Assembly (NCBI RefSeq): GCF_046844695.1
Contig: NZ_CP177354.1
Span: 5,084,001-5,148,000 of the forward strand
Direction: 5' to 3'
DNA from: Pokkaliibacter plantistimulans
Lineage (GTDB): Bacteria > Pseudomonadota > Gammaproteobacteria > Pseudomonadales > Balneatricaceae
DNA: 64,000 nt
This document shows, one piece after another, positions 54,678 to 63,950 of the stretch; the first letter of the stretch is position 1, and every line of letters starts with the position of its first letter. The notes beneath the pieces were generated by a model. That model was given only the letters and a program-made list of their open reading frames with translations, ran no database searches and was not told the origin of the DNA. Position numbers and translations under genes: made by a program.

Positions 54678-55562
54678 CTAAATCATCGGGTCACACATTT
54701 CCGTCAGCATCGCCTGCAGATACTGGCGCCATGGACGCTGACCGATACCAAAGACATAGCGAATCTTGCGGCAATCCAGTCGCGTCTGATTGGGGCGCGC
54801 AGGGAGCACATCTGCCTGCTCGGCATTGAGGCTTTCCAGCTCATCACAAGCAATAGCAATAAACTGTCTGGCCTGAGCCAGAATGGCTTCGTAGAAGCCA
54901 TAGCGGCTCGTGTATTCGGCGCTGCCGTAGTGATAGGTGCCCCACTCCGTCACACCGCACTCCAGCTGCTGCAGAATAGCCCCCACGACACGGGCCAGAT
55001 CAGCGGCTGCCGTCGGCTGACCGATGTGATCAATCAGCGCCGGTAAACTCTTATGGGTACGGGCATCACGCAGCACCTGAGCAACTTCCCCTGCGTCAGT
55101 GGCACTGAACAACCAGTGACTGCGCAAAATGATGTGGCGCATACAATGGCGTCGGACACCTTCCTCACCCAGCCACTTGGTCTCCCCCAGCATGCCGACC
55201 GGACGAATCGGGTCATCTTCTTTGTAGGGCACTTTCAGCAGACCATCGAACACCAGTGCGCAGGACAGATGCAGCAGGCCGATACCCATATGCTCCGCCT
55301 CTCTTGCCAGTATCACCGGACCTTCCTGATTGACCTGCCGACACCGCTCTGGCTGTCTTTCGGCCAGATAGATATCGTTCATGCCCGCGGCATTGACGAT
55401 AAAATCAGGGCGTGATTTCTGCAGGTAAGAAGCAACAGCATCCGGATTGGCAATGTCCAGCATGGCATGAGAGGCAGCATCAACCTTGAATCCCAGCTGA
55501 TGTAATTGCAGAACGATAGCGCTGCCTGCCTGACCATGGGCACCTGTTACCAGAACCTTCAC
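54678..55562 (-). CDS. RmlD-like NAD(P)-dependent sugar-nucleotide/SDR protein
   Basis: This 294-residue extended SDR resembles dTDP-4-dehydrorhamnose reductase and MAT2B-type proteins. The N-terminal Rossmann motif is VTGAHGQAGSAIV, followed by DFIVNAAGMNDIYLAE and HLSCALVFDG. The normal YxxxK active site reads LGETKWLGE, so the catalytic Tyr seems replaced by Leu. This may mean a non-catalytic or altered role. No rhamnose genes are nearby; it is 71 bases downstream of an XRE-cupin regulator gene on the same strand. Confidence 0.75.
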   Translation of the reverse strand: MKVLVTGAHGQAGSAIVLQLHQLGFKVDAASHAMLDIANPDAVASYLQKSRPDFIVNAAGMNDIYLAERQPERCRQVNQEGPVILAREAEHMGIGLLHLSCALVFDGLLKVPYKEDDPIRPVGMLGETKWLGEEGVRRHCMRHIILRSHWLFSATDAGEVAQVLRDARTHKSLPALIDHIGQPTAAADLARVVGAILQQLECGVTEWGTYHYGSAEYTSRYGFYEAILAQARQFIAIACDELESLNAEQADVLPARPNQTRLDCRKIRYVFGIGQRPWRQYLQAMLTEMCDPMI

Positions 55563-55633
55563 TTTCTCTCCTTACCTTGAGTGACAACGCCAGGCCGTAC
55601 ACAACCGATGAATACAACGTAATTTCGTCGGGC

Positions 55634-56257
55634 TCAGGAAGAACACACCGACAGGATGACCGCATCATCCTTGCTAACCGATACCACCGCATGGCCCATG
55701 CTGCTGTCAAAGTACAGGCTATCGCCTGTTTCCAGCTGAAGGGGCTCATAGAACTCGGTATAGAGCATCACCTGCCCGTCCAGCACCAGCAGGAACTCCT
55801 CACCGTCATGACGCACCCACTCACTGAAATCATCGAAACTGCGTGCATGCACTATGGTCTTGAAGGGAATCATGCGCTTGTTGGCAAAGTCCGTGCAAAG
55901 CAGCTCATGTTCGTAAGTAGGTGTGGGATGGGGGCGCCCCTCTCCCAGGCGGGTCAGATCACGCCTGCCCAGCGGCTTTTCCTTGCGCTTGGGCGTTGAG
56001 AACAGCTGAGGCAGATCGATACCCAAACCATGAGATAGTTTCTGTACTGCAGTAAAGGTCGGGGAAATCTGTTCGTTCTCAATCTTGGACAGGGTAGAAC
56101 GCGCCAAGCCGGTACGCTGGCTGACATCCTCCAGCGTCCAGTTATTACTCAAGCGGATCTCCTTGAGCCGTTGCCCCAAACGCAGTGGTTCGACAAATGG
56201 CTTACGACCCGACGCAATACGTAACGCCGGATCCTGTTTCGCCGTGGTATCTGACAT
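55634..56257 (-). CDS. XRE-family regulator with C-terminal cupin domain
   Basis: This 207-residue protein has an N-terminal helix-turn-helix (LGQRLKEIRLSNNWTLEDVSQRTGLARSTLSKIEN, residues ~26-60) and a cupin domain with metal/ligand-type residues (GEEFLLVLDGQVMLYTEF...LETGDSLYFDSSMGHAVVS). Such PuuR-like regulators often sense amino acids or polyamines. The linear order and shared strand with the RmlD-like gene suggest co-regulation, but the ligand is unknown. Confidence 0.85.
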   Translation of the reverse strand: MSDTTAKQDPALRIASGRKPFVEPLRLGQRLKEIRLSNNWTLEDVSQRTGLARSTLSKIENEQISPTFTAVQKLSHGLGIDLPQLFSTPKRKEKPLGRRDLTRLGEGRPHPTPTYEHELLCTDFANKRMIPFKTIVHARSFDDFSEWVRHDGEEFLLVLDGQVMLYTEFYEPLQLETGDSLYFDSSMGHAVVSVSKDDAVILSVCSS

Positions 56258-56384
56258 TGCTTTACCCTAACCCTGATCCGCGTTGGATCATAACATGAAA
56301 AAGCGCTGTGAAAAGGCAGCATAATCAGTCATATACCGCCTATCTCAGCGCTCTCAAGGCATCTCAGGATGGGACTGCCAGACT

Positions 56385-57950
56385 TTACCCCATACGCTCC
56401 GCCAGTGAGCCCTGCTCCTTGGCCTGAGCCGCTACACGCTCGACCGAGGCAACGGTTTCGGCTATCTCACTGGTCATACTATCCGCTGTCACTGATATTT
56501 CCGTGACATTGCCGTTGATCGTTTCAGCCACACTGCTCTGTTGCTCTGCGGCAGTGGCGATCTGCTCCGTGCGTTGATGGATGTCGCTCATGCCATGACT
56601 GATATCAATCAGCACGTCACCGGCATGACGCACCTGCGCCACACTGGCCTCAGTGCCAGCCCTGCTGGCATTGATGGACTCCACAGCCTGCTCGGACTCC
56701 TGCTGCAGCTTGCTGATGATTTCCTGAATCTGTTCTGTCGCTTCCTGAGTACGTGTTGCCAGACTGCGCACCTCATCTGCCACCACAGCAAATCCACGAC
56801 CCTGTTCACCGGCACGTGCCGCTTCAATGGCGGCATTGAGCGCCAGCAGGTTGGTCTGATCAGCGATGCTATGAATCGCAGCAACAAAACTGCCAATCTC
56901 GTTGGACTGCGTTGCCAGCCTGGCCACGACCTCGGAGGTGTGCTGGACATTGTGATTGAGCTGCTCGATGGTGGCGATGGTGCGCTCCAGCACCTGACGG
57001 CTTTCCCCCGCCTGCTGATCAATATGTACTGTCACCTCAGCAGAATCACGGGCATGCCGAGCCACTTCGCCGATGGACGCAGCCATCTCGTTCATGGCTG
57101 CGGCCAGCTGATCAGCCTGCGACTGCTGCTTGCGTATCCCTGCCTGCACCTGACTGACCCGCTGCTGGGAATGCGTCGCTTCACGGGCCACATGGCGGGA
57201 ACTACTGGACAGGCGATGTACCACCGTACGTGCCCGACTCCTCAGGGCATACATCGAGGTCGCTATATCAGTAAACGGATTGACCTTGCCCTGATACATA
57301 TAGCTGGCCAGCGGATTGTGAAAGACAGCACGTGCGTCAGGCAGCAGCCGGGCCAGCTGCTGATTGATCAGATAATAGACACCGCCGGCAGCCAGTACCG
57401 CGATCAGAATACCCAGCCCCCATGCCAGCATGGGGTCATCAATCAGCTGGCGCACCACCACCCCCAGTAAACCCACAACGAGGGTAAAGAATACCGGCCA
57501 CCAGACCGGAGAGAACTGCTCAGCCCGTGTCAGTGGCGCCTTACCCTGATTGATGCGGGCATACAGCACCTCTGCCCGGGCAATCTGCTCCGCCGAGGCG
57601 GGATGGCGCACAGACTCGTAACCGACGACCCGGCCCTGCTCCAGTACCGGTGTGATATAGGCATCTACCCAGTAATGGTCGCCTGACTTTGCCCGGTTTT
57701 TGACAATACCCATCCAGGAGCGGCCGGCCTTGAGGTTCTGCCACAGATCCGCGTATACCGCCGGAGGCACATCCGGATGGCGCACAATATTGTGATTGTG
57801 ACCAATCAGCTCATCACGGGAAAAGCCACTCACCGCGATAAAGTCATCATTGCAATAGGTCACGGCCCCTTTCAGGTCTGTTCCGGAGATCAGCACCTGA
57901 CCGGCTTTCAAAGGAATAGCTTTTTGTGTAACAGGGAAATTCTTTTTCAT
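56385..57950 (-). CDS. Aer-like PAS-domain chemotaxis transducer
   Basis: This 521-residue transducer has an N-terminal PAS domain (GTDLKGAVTYCNDDFIAVSGF, HPDVPPAVYADLWQ, YWVDAYITPVLEQGRVVGYESVR), a two-helix membrane anchor (residues ~148-195), and a cytoplasmic signalling domain with the MCP tip DQTNLLALNAAIEAARAGEQ. The PAS core looks like the FAD-binding energy sensor of Aer. No che or fla genes are in the window. Confidence 0.88.
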   Translation of the reverse strand: MKKNFPVTQKAIPLKAGQVLISGTDLKGAVTYCNDDFIAVSGFSRDELIGHNHNIVRHPDVPPAVYADLWQNLKAGRSWMGIVKNRAKSGDHYWVDAYITPVLEQGRVVGYESVRHPASAEQIARAEVLYARINQGKAPLTRAEQFSPVWWPVFFTLVVGLLGVVVRQLIDDPMLAWGLGILIAVLAAGGVYYLINQQLARLLPDARAVFHNPLASYMYQGKVNPFTDIATSMYALRSRARTVVHRLSSSSRHVAREATHSQQRVSQVQAGIRKQQSQADQLAAAMNEMAASIGEVARHARDSAEVTVHIDQQAGESRQVLERTIATIEQLNHNVQHTSEVVARLATQSNEIGSFVAAIHSIADQTNLLALNAAIEAARAGEQGRGFAVVADEVRSLATRTQEATEQIQEIISKLQQESEQAVESINASRAGTEASVAQVRHAGDVLIDISHGMSDIHQRTEQIATAAEQQSSVAETINGNVTEISVTADSMTSEIAETVASVERVAAQAKEQGSLAERMG

Positions 57951-58084
57951 CGACTACTGCCCGACTACCGCTCTTTCGGGTGGATGGATGCGTGCCTTGC
58001 AAATCCTGCTGTAAATCAATCAACAGGCACGACGTCATTAGGGATACAGATTTAGTCGGAGTCGTGCGGCTTTGCAACTGCCGA

Positions 58085-58118
58085 AACGAAATGCCCTCAA
58101 AATTGAGGGCATTTCGTT
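58085..58118 (-). terminator. Terminator after prfC
   Basis: Perfect inverted repeat AACGAAATGCCCTC-AAAATT-GAGGGCATTTCGTT, 32 bases beyond the prfC stop. It can work in both directions. Confidence 0.8.
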
Positions 58119-58149
58119 GTTGAACTAATGAGCATCAGAATGTGCCTGA

Positions 58150-59736
58150 TCAGTGCTCACGCGTCGCGCGGAAGACCACGTCAGGATAGCGTTCCTGAGC
58201 CAGGCTCAAATTGACGCGGGTTGGCGCCAGATAAGTCAACAGACCGCCGCCGTCCAGTGACAGGTTATCAGCGCATTTGCGCTTGAATTCTTCAAATTTT
58301 TTACTGTCCTTGCACTCGACCCAACGGGCGGTGGCAACGTTGACCGCTTCGTAGATGCACTCAACCTTGTATTCGTCCTTGAGACGGTAGGCGACCACTT
58401 CAAACTGCAGCACACCAACCGCACCGAGAATCAGGTCATTATTGTTGAGCGGCTGGAACACCTGAGTCGCGCCTTCCTCCGACAACTGCTGCAAGCCTTT
58501 CTGCAGCTGTTTCATCTTCAGCGGGTCGCGCAGGCGCACACGGCGGAACAGTTCAGGCGCAAAGTGCGGAATGCCGGTGAATTTCAGCTCTTCACCTTCG
58601 GTGAAGGTATCACCGATCTGGATAGTACCGTGGTTGTGCAAGCCGATAATGTCACCGGCCCAGGCCTCTTCCACCGCTTCACGCTCACCAGCGATAAAGG
58701 TCACTGCATCGGCGATACGGACATCCTTACCAAGACGGCAATGGCGCAATTTCATACCCTGGGTATAGCTGCCAGAACACACCCGCAGGAAGGCAATACG
58801 GTCGCGGTGTTTCGGGTCCATGTTGGCCTGAATCTTGAAAACGAAGCCAGAGAACTTCTCCTCGGCAGAAGCGACCTCGCGGCTTTCGGTCTTGCGGTTG
58901 GCCGGGGCGGGTGCCCACTCCACAAAACCGTCGAGCATTTCGCGCACACCGAAGTTCCCCAGCGCCGTACCGAAGAAGACGGGCGTCTGCTGACCTGCCA
59001 GGTAAGCTTCCAGATTGAAGGTGTGACTGGCACCACGCACCAGCTCAATTTCATCAACAAAGTTAGCCCACAGATCACCCAGCAACTGCTTGGCTTCATC
59101 ACTTTCCAGACCCTGAATCTGGATATCGTCCTGCAGCGTGTGGCCCTTGCCAGGGGTGTAGACGTGCACCACATCGGTGTACAGGTTATAGACGCCCTTG
59201 AACTGCTTACCCATATCGATAGGCCAGTTGATCGGCGCCGCCTCAATCTTCAGCACTTCCTCGATTTCGTCGAGCAGGCTGATGGGCTCGCGAATGTCAC
59301 GGTCCATTTTGTTGACGAAAGCCAGAATCGGCGTGTCACGCAGACGACAGACTTCCATCAGCTTAATGGTACGGTCTTCCACACCCTTGGCACCGTCTAC
59401 CACCATCAGCGCGGAGTCCACAGCCGTCAGCGTGCGATAGGTGTCTTCAGAGAAGTCTTCGTGACCGGGGGTATCCAGCAGGTTGACGATTCGGTCCTTG
59501 TAGGGGAACTGCATCACCGAGGAGGTGATGGAGATACCACGCTCCTGCTCCATGCTCATCCAGTCGGAGGTGGCATGACGATCACTCTTGCGCCCTTTCA
59601 CCGTGCCAGCCTGCTGGATGATCTGGCCGATCAGCAGCAACTTTTCGGTAATGGTGGTCTTACCGGCGTCAGGGTGAGAAATGATGGCGAAAGTGCGGCG
59701 CTTGGCAATTTCAGGCGGCATGACAAAGGTGGACAT
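58150..59736 (-). CDS. prfC: Peptide chain release factor 3
   Basis: RF3 (528 aa) is the GTPase that recycles RF1/RF2 from the ribosome. G motifs are SHPDAGKTTITEKLLL, DTPGHEDFSEDTYRTL and NKMD, with the family stretch RHATSDWMSMEQERGISITSS. The ORF reads upstream to 59865, but MSTFVMPPEIAKRR at 59736 matches the family length (528 vs 529). It is divergent from the damaged MCP gene. Confidence 0.97.
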   Translation of the reverse strand: MSTFVMPPEIAKRRTFAIISHPDAGKTTITEKLLLIGQIIQQAGTVKGRKSDRHATSDWMSMEQERGISITSSVMQFPYKDRIVNLLDTPGHEDFSEDTYRTLTAVDSALMVVDGAKGVEDRTIKLMEVCRLRDTPILAFVNKMDRDIREPISLLDEIEEVLKIEAAPINWPIDMGKQFKGVYNLYTDVVHVYTPGKGHTLQDDIQIQGLESDEAKQLLGDLWANFVDEIELVRGASHTFNLEAYLAGQQTPVFFGTALGNFGVREMLDGFVEWAPAPANRKTESREVASAEEKFSGFVFKIQANMDPKHRDRIAFLRVCSGSYTQGMKLRHCRLGKDVRIADAVTFIAGEREAVEEAWAGDIIGLHNHGTIQIGDTFTEGEELKFTGIPHFAPELFRRVRLRDPLKMKQLQKGLQQLSEEGATQVFQPLNNNDLILGAVGVLQFEVVAYRLKDEYKVECIYEAVNVATARWVECKDSKKFEEFKRKCADNLSLDGGGLLTYLAPTRVNLSLAQERYPDVVFRATREH

Positions 59737-59841
59737 GGAATTCAATCTTCTGTGCTGAGGGCAAAGGGCCACGGCACGGCGGACCTCTGCGGATAGAAAT
59801 AAAATTGGCCGGTATTTTCCCTGATCTGCGCTTTTCAAACA

Positions 59842-61245
59842 ATGAAGAATGCAGAATTTAGCCAATTCATTGCCTCGTGGTTTTTAAGGACACAACCCCT
59901 AGCACTACGACTTTCGTCTAGGTCTGCACGATTAATCCCGATAAAATTGGTCAGGCTTTACATCTATCGTCAGACCATTGACAGCTACACTCAGGCCTTA
60001 CGCCGTATCAGTGCCGCCCGTCAGGAGATGACCGCACGCACCAATGACGTTCTCAGCGTCATCAATGAGCTCTATCAATTGCAGATCAGCCGTCGCGACA
60101 GCGAATCACACAGTGCCGTCACTACCCTGCTCAGTACTGCAGCGCTGGCCATCCTGCTCGGCATTCTGGCGGCCTGGGCCCTCAATCGCCAGATCGTGCC
60201 CTCCCTGCGTCAGACCGTCACTCAGTTGCGCCGTATTGCCGAGGGCGACCTTAGCCAGCAGATCAGCGTGGAGCGCCGCGATGAAGTGGGCATGCTGCAA
60301 CAGGGCTTGCAGCAAACCAATGACCGTCTGCGTGAGCTGATCGGCCATATTTCCAGCGGAGTTGGCCAGCTGGCCAGTGCCGCCGAAGAACTGTCGGCCG
60401 TCACGGAACAGACCCGCAACGGCGTGCTCAACCAGAAGGATGAAACTCATCTGGTGGCTACCGCCATGAATGAAATGACCGCCACGGTCAACGATGTGGC
60501 ACTGAATGCCGAGCGCGCCGCCAACGCGGCCAATCAGGCAGCTCAACAGGCCCATAGCAGTGACGCCGTTGTCGCCCGGACAGTCAGCTCGATGGACCGG
60601 CTGGCAGCCGAAGTGGAGCGTTCGGTACAGTCGATGGCCAGCCTGAAGGCAGAAAGCAATCAGATTGGCAGTGTGCTGGATGTGATCAAAACCGTCGCCG
60701 AACAGACCAATCTGCTGGCATTGAATGCGGCCATTGAAGCGGCCCGCGCAGGGGAAGCCGGCCGTGGTTTTGCCGTCGTCGCTGATGAAGTACGCGGTCT
60801 GGCGCAGCGCACCCAGCAGTCAACAGCAGAAATAGAAGCGCTGATTGCCGCCTTGCAACGGCGCGCTAACGATACCGCGCTGATCATGCAGGACAGCAGG
60901 ACACTGACCGAACAGACCGTCACCCTGGCCCGCGATACCGGCACCGCGCTGACGGCTATCTCTCGAGCTATCGGCGATATTCAGGACATGAACCAGCAGA
61001 TCGCCACCGCTGCCGAGCAGCAAAGCACGGTGGTAGAAGAGATCAATCGCAGCGTGGAAAATGTACGGGAGGTCGCTGACCAGACGGCCACCGCCAGTGC
61101 CCAGACCGCACAGTCCAGCACGCAGCTGGCCAGTCTGGGCAGCAACTGGTGGGGCGCTTTGCCCTCTAGCCTAGCACTTGTCGGCATTAAGCAATCGCAA
61201 CAGGAAGAATCTGTCATGCTGCAGATCTCCTCTCTTTCAGGGTAA
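59842..61245 (+). pseudogene. Methyl-accepting chemotaxis protein, altered at both ends
   Basis: The 467-codon ORF keeps the second half of a periplasmic helical sensor domain (TIDSYTQALRRISAARQEM to ISRRDSES), one membrane helix (TLLSTAALAILLGILAAWAL), HAMP and the signalling tip (AEQTNLLALNAAIEAARAGE). The first ~38 residues (MKNAEFSQFIASWFLRT...) contain no first membrane helix or recognisable MCP start, and the last ~34 residues (from SNWWGALPSSLAL) do not resemble an MCP end. A 9-bp direct repeat CCTAGCACT lies near both ends (59898, 61170). Probably a truncated remnant; a functional single-helix protein is less likely. Confidence 0.65.
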
Positions 61246-61278
61246 ATAGTGAAGCTATTTAACTTAATGAAAGAGAGG
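61229..61278. repeat. Long inverted repeat at the 3' end of the MCP remnant
   Basis: CCTCTCTTTCA (61229-61239) and TGAAAGAGAGG (61268-61278) are perfect 11-base arms. A second nested pair TAAATAG/CTATTTA lies inside. It spans the MCP stop and the start of the 78-base gap before guaD, whose 3' end is convergent. It may act as a terminator or mark a rearrangement boundary. Confidence 0.5.
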
Positions 61279-61323
61279 GGATAACTTAACGAAATCTACT
61301 CGGTCCGACTAACGACTGGCGTG

Positions 61324-62634
61324 TTATGCAGCATCACGCTGATGAACGCACTGCCCTGCGGCATAGGTGGCACGGATAGCACGGTCATCCCCCAGGATAG
61401 TCAGCACAAACAGCTGCTCTTCAATACTACGGGTCTGCGCCATGCGGTATTTCATCAGCGGAGTGGCATGCAGATCCAGCACGACAAAATCAGCTTCGTT
61501 ACCCACTCTGAAGCTGCCAATGCGGTCATCCAGCTGCAGCGCCCGGGCACCGCCGAGCGTGGCCAGATACAGTGACTTGTAAGGGTGAACCTTGTGGCCG
61601 CGCAACTGCTGCACCTTGTAGCCTTCGTTGAGGGTCTGCAGCATGGAGAAACTGGTGCCGCCACCAACATCGGTGCCCATGCCTACCCGCACACCGTGGC
61701 GCTCGGCTTCTGACAGATTGAACAGGCCACTGCCGAGGAAGAGATTGGACGTCGGACAGAACGAAATCGCCGAATCCGTCTCCGCCAGCCGTTTAAACTC
61801 CGCTTCCTGTAAATGGATGCCATGGGCAAAGACCGCCCTTGGGCGCAGCAGGCCAAAGTGATCATAGACATCCAGATAGCCCGAACACTGTGGAAACAAC
61901 TCCTGCACCCAGGCGCATTCGGCATGGTTTTCTGACAGATGGGTATGCAGGTAAACGTCAGGGTATTCGCGCAGCAAACGGCCAGCTTCGCTCAACTGTT
62001 CATCGCTGCTGGTAGGCGCAAAACGCGGGGTGACGGCATAGAGCAGGCGGCCACGCTGATGCCAGCGCTCGATCAGCTCCTTGCTGTCGGCATAGCTGGA
62101 CTCAGGCGTGTCCGTCAGGAAATCAGGGGCATGGCGATCCATCATCACCTTACCGGCAATCATGCGCAGGTTATGTTTTTCAGCCTGCTCGAAGAAAGCC
62201 TCCACCGACACCTTGTGCACTGTGCCAAACACCAGCGCCGTGGTGGTGCCGTTACGCAGCAGCTCCTGCAGAAACAGTTCAGCCATGTCGCTGGCATGCT
62301 GCTTGTCGTGGAAATGGCCTTCAGCGGGGAAGGTGTAATTGTTCAGCCAGTCCAGCAGCTGTTCGCCGTAGGAGGCAATCACCCCGACTTGCGGGAAGTG
62401 AATATGGGTATCGATAAAACCCGGCGTCAGCAGGCTATTGGGCAGCTCCTGCACCTCGACACCGTCGGCCAGATCCACCAGCAATGCACTGGCTTCACCA
62501 CAGGCAACCACATGACCGTCTTCCACCACCAACAGGCCATCGGCGAAATACTCCACCGCCGCGTCAACGCCCACTTCCGCCGGGTCGGCTATGCAGTGAA
62601 GAATGGCACTTCGATACGCCTGAATATGTGACAT
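61324..62634 (-). CDS. guaD: Guanine deaminase
   Basis: GuaD (436 aa) hydrolyses guanine to xanthine and ammonia in purine catabolism. It is an amidohydrolase TIM barrel with metal ligands visible in GFIDTHIHFPQ, HTHLSENHAE, AHGIHL and GMGTDVGGGTSFSML; the family PQ-containing substrate loop follows the first motif. The start MSHIQAYRSAILH (62634) was chosen over an upstream in-frame start at 62733, which would read through a terminator-like hairpin. It is preceded by a structured leader. Confidence 0.93.
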   Translation of the reverse strand: MSHIQAYRSAILHCIADPAEVGVDAAVEYFADGLLVVEDGHVVACGEASALLVDLADGVEVQELPNSLLTPGFIDTHIHFPQVGVIASYGEQLLDWLNNYTFPAEGHFHDKQHASDMAELFLQELLRNGTTTALVFGTVHKVSVEAFFEQAEKHNLRMIAGKVMMDRHAPDFLTDTPESSYADSKELIERWHQRGRLLYAVTPRFAPTSSDEQLSEAGRLLREYPDVYLHTHLSENHAECAWVQELFPQCSGYLDVYDHFGLLRPRAVFAHGIHLQEAEFKRLAETDSAISFCPTSNLFLGSGLFNLSEAERHGVRVGMGTDVGGGTSFSMLQTLNEGYKVQQLRGHKVHPYKSLYLATLGGARALQLDDRIGSFRVGNEADFVVLDLHATPLMKYRMAQTRSIEEQLFVLTILGDDRAIRATYAAGQCVHQRDAA

Positions 62635-62731
62635 GGTAGCCCCGTTGTCTGCCTGCTGATGCGATAAGCAAAAATGCTGGCAGCCTGTTGAGTCAACGTA
62701 GCGAGGAAGAACCCGACAGACTGCCAACCAC

Positions 62732-62818
62732 AAAAAAGGCGGTGACTATACCGCCTGTGACGTCAATGCGCATTTGCCCTGCAGGCAAACAACCGGCTAT
62801 TTAAAAGCCATGTTTGCC
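62732..62818 (-). promoter_or_regulatory. Structured leader with alternative hairpins before guaD
   Basis: In mRNA order on the minus strand: arm GGCAAACA (62818-62811), inner GGCT/AGCC pair, arm TGTTTGCC (62791-62784), then GGCAAA (62778-62773), which can pair with the same TTTGCC, and finally GGCGGT-ATAGTC-ACCGCC followed by TTTTTT (62756-62732), a U-tailed hairpin about 100 bases before the guaD start. The shared arm is what a switch or attenuator would use. No known riboswitch class is claimed. Confidence 0.5.
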
Positions 62819-62972
62819 CGAGGTCAACACAAACAAACCCAATGGTTTATTTCGTCTATTTTTTAACCCAATACATCCCAGCAATTAGCTGGTCAAACCT
62901 TGGCAGCAGGTAACGATTTGCCTGCTGCGTCAGCCAGTGCCATGGTTATGCCATCCGTTTGGGGAAAGCACG

Positions 62973-63950
62973 ATGACTGAGCCACAACACCCTGATATCG
63001 CACTTTGGTGCCAGCAGTTCTGCCAGCAGCAATGGCAGCGTGCACTCAAGTTTGAGCCTGACGTCCTGCAGGGCAGTGACAGTGAAGCCCTGCATCAGTA
63101 TCGGGTCAGTCTACGCAAAACCCGCGCCATTCTTGGTCTTTACCGTGCGCATTTACCCGCCAGCCTGCACCAGCTGCGCCGTCCGCTCAGCCAGATCATG
63201 GCGAAAACCAATCGGCTGCGTGATCTGGATGTGTTCCTCGCCAGCCACAGCCAGTGCATGGCGACGCTGGATACCACTCATCATGCCGGAATAAATGCCT
63301 TCTTTACCCTGATCGGTGCGGACCGCGACCACGCTCATCAGCGTCTGGTGCACTGGCTGACCGGTAAAAGTTACGCCCGACAGCGACAGCAACTGCAATA
63401 CGTGCTGAGCAGCGCCGCCGCACCAACACCGTTCAACCCTGCGCTGTTCAACGTCGGCAAGGAGCTTATCTGGCAGCATTATCAGCAGGTCTGTATCCGG
63501 GCTTTGCAGGTCAGTGAGCACAGTGCTGATCACGCCATTCATCAGTTGCGTATCGACTGCAAGAAGCTGCGCTACGCTCTGGACATGTTGCCGGTCCAGA
63601 CGGATACAGCCCTCCGCCAGCACAACGCAGCCATAGCCTGCGCGGGCCGTGGGCAAAAGCGCACGCTGCTTGCCGGGCTCAAGGGACTACAGGAGGATCT
63701 CGGTCAGTTCAACGATCTCAGCGTACAGCAGCTGTTTATCACCGAGCGCGTGCAGCACTATCAGCAACAAGGAGAGATGAGCAGTGAAATACAGGCGGCC
63801 GTTGATGGGTTACTGGCAGCGCTGGCCAGTCAGCTGCGGCAAAAACGCCAGCAGATCCTGACGCAGCTGGCAGGCATTGGCAGCGCAACGACGTACACTG
63901 CCTTTGCCGTTTTCTGTCAGCAACACACATCCGTCCACGCCGTGGATTAA
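62973..63950 (+). CDS. CHAD-domain protein
   Basis: This 325-residue protein is composed of the helical CHAD domain with paired conserved His/Lys/Arg motifs (EALHQYRVSLRKTRAILGLY near residue 40; IHQLRIDCKKLRYALDML near 190). CHAD domains bind inorganic polyphosphate. There is no attached CYTH domain, which often accompanies CHAD. The start MTEPQHPD at 62973 is preferred to a Met 12 codons upstream. Its stop overlaps the end of a minus-strand gene by 2 bases. Confidence 0.85.
   Translation: MTEPQHPDIALWCQQFCQQQWQRALKFEPDVLQGSDSEALHQYRVSLRKTRAILGLYRAHLPASLHQLRRPLSQIMAKTNRLRDLDVFLASHSQCMATLDTTHHAGINAFFTLIGADRDHAHQRLVHWLTGKSYARQRQQLQYVLSSAAAPTPFNPALFNVGKELIWQHYQQVCIRALQVSEHSADHAIHQLRIDCKKLRYALDMLPVQTDTALRQHNAAIACAGRGQKRTLLAGLKGLQEDLGQFNDLSVQQLFITERVQHYQQQGEMSSEIQAAVDGLLAALASQLRQKRQQILTQLAGIGSATTYTAFAVFCQQHTSVHAVD

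Noticed and set aside
56541..57470. 309-codon plus-strand ORF
   Set aside because: Antisense to the Aer-like transducer, with His/Leu-rich low-information sequence.
58564..59796. 410-codon plus-strand ORF
   Set aside because: Fully antisense to prfC; its composition (many His, Gln, Thr and Val) is typical of a shadow frame of a conserved gene.
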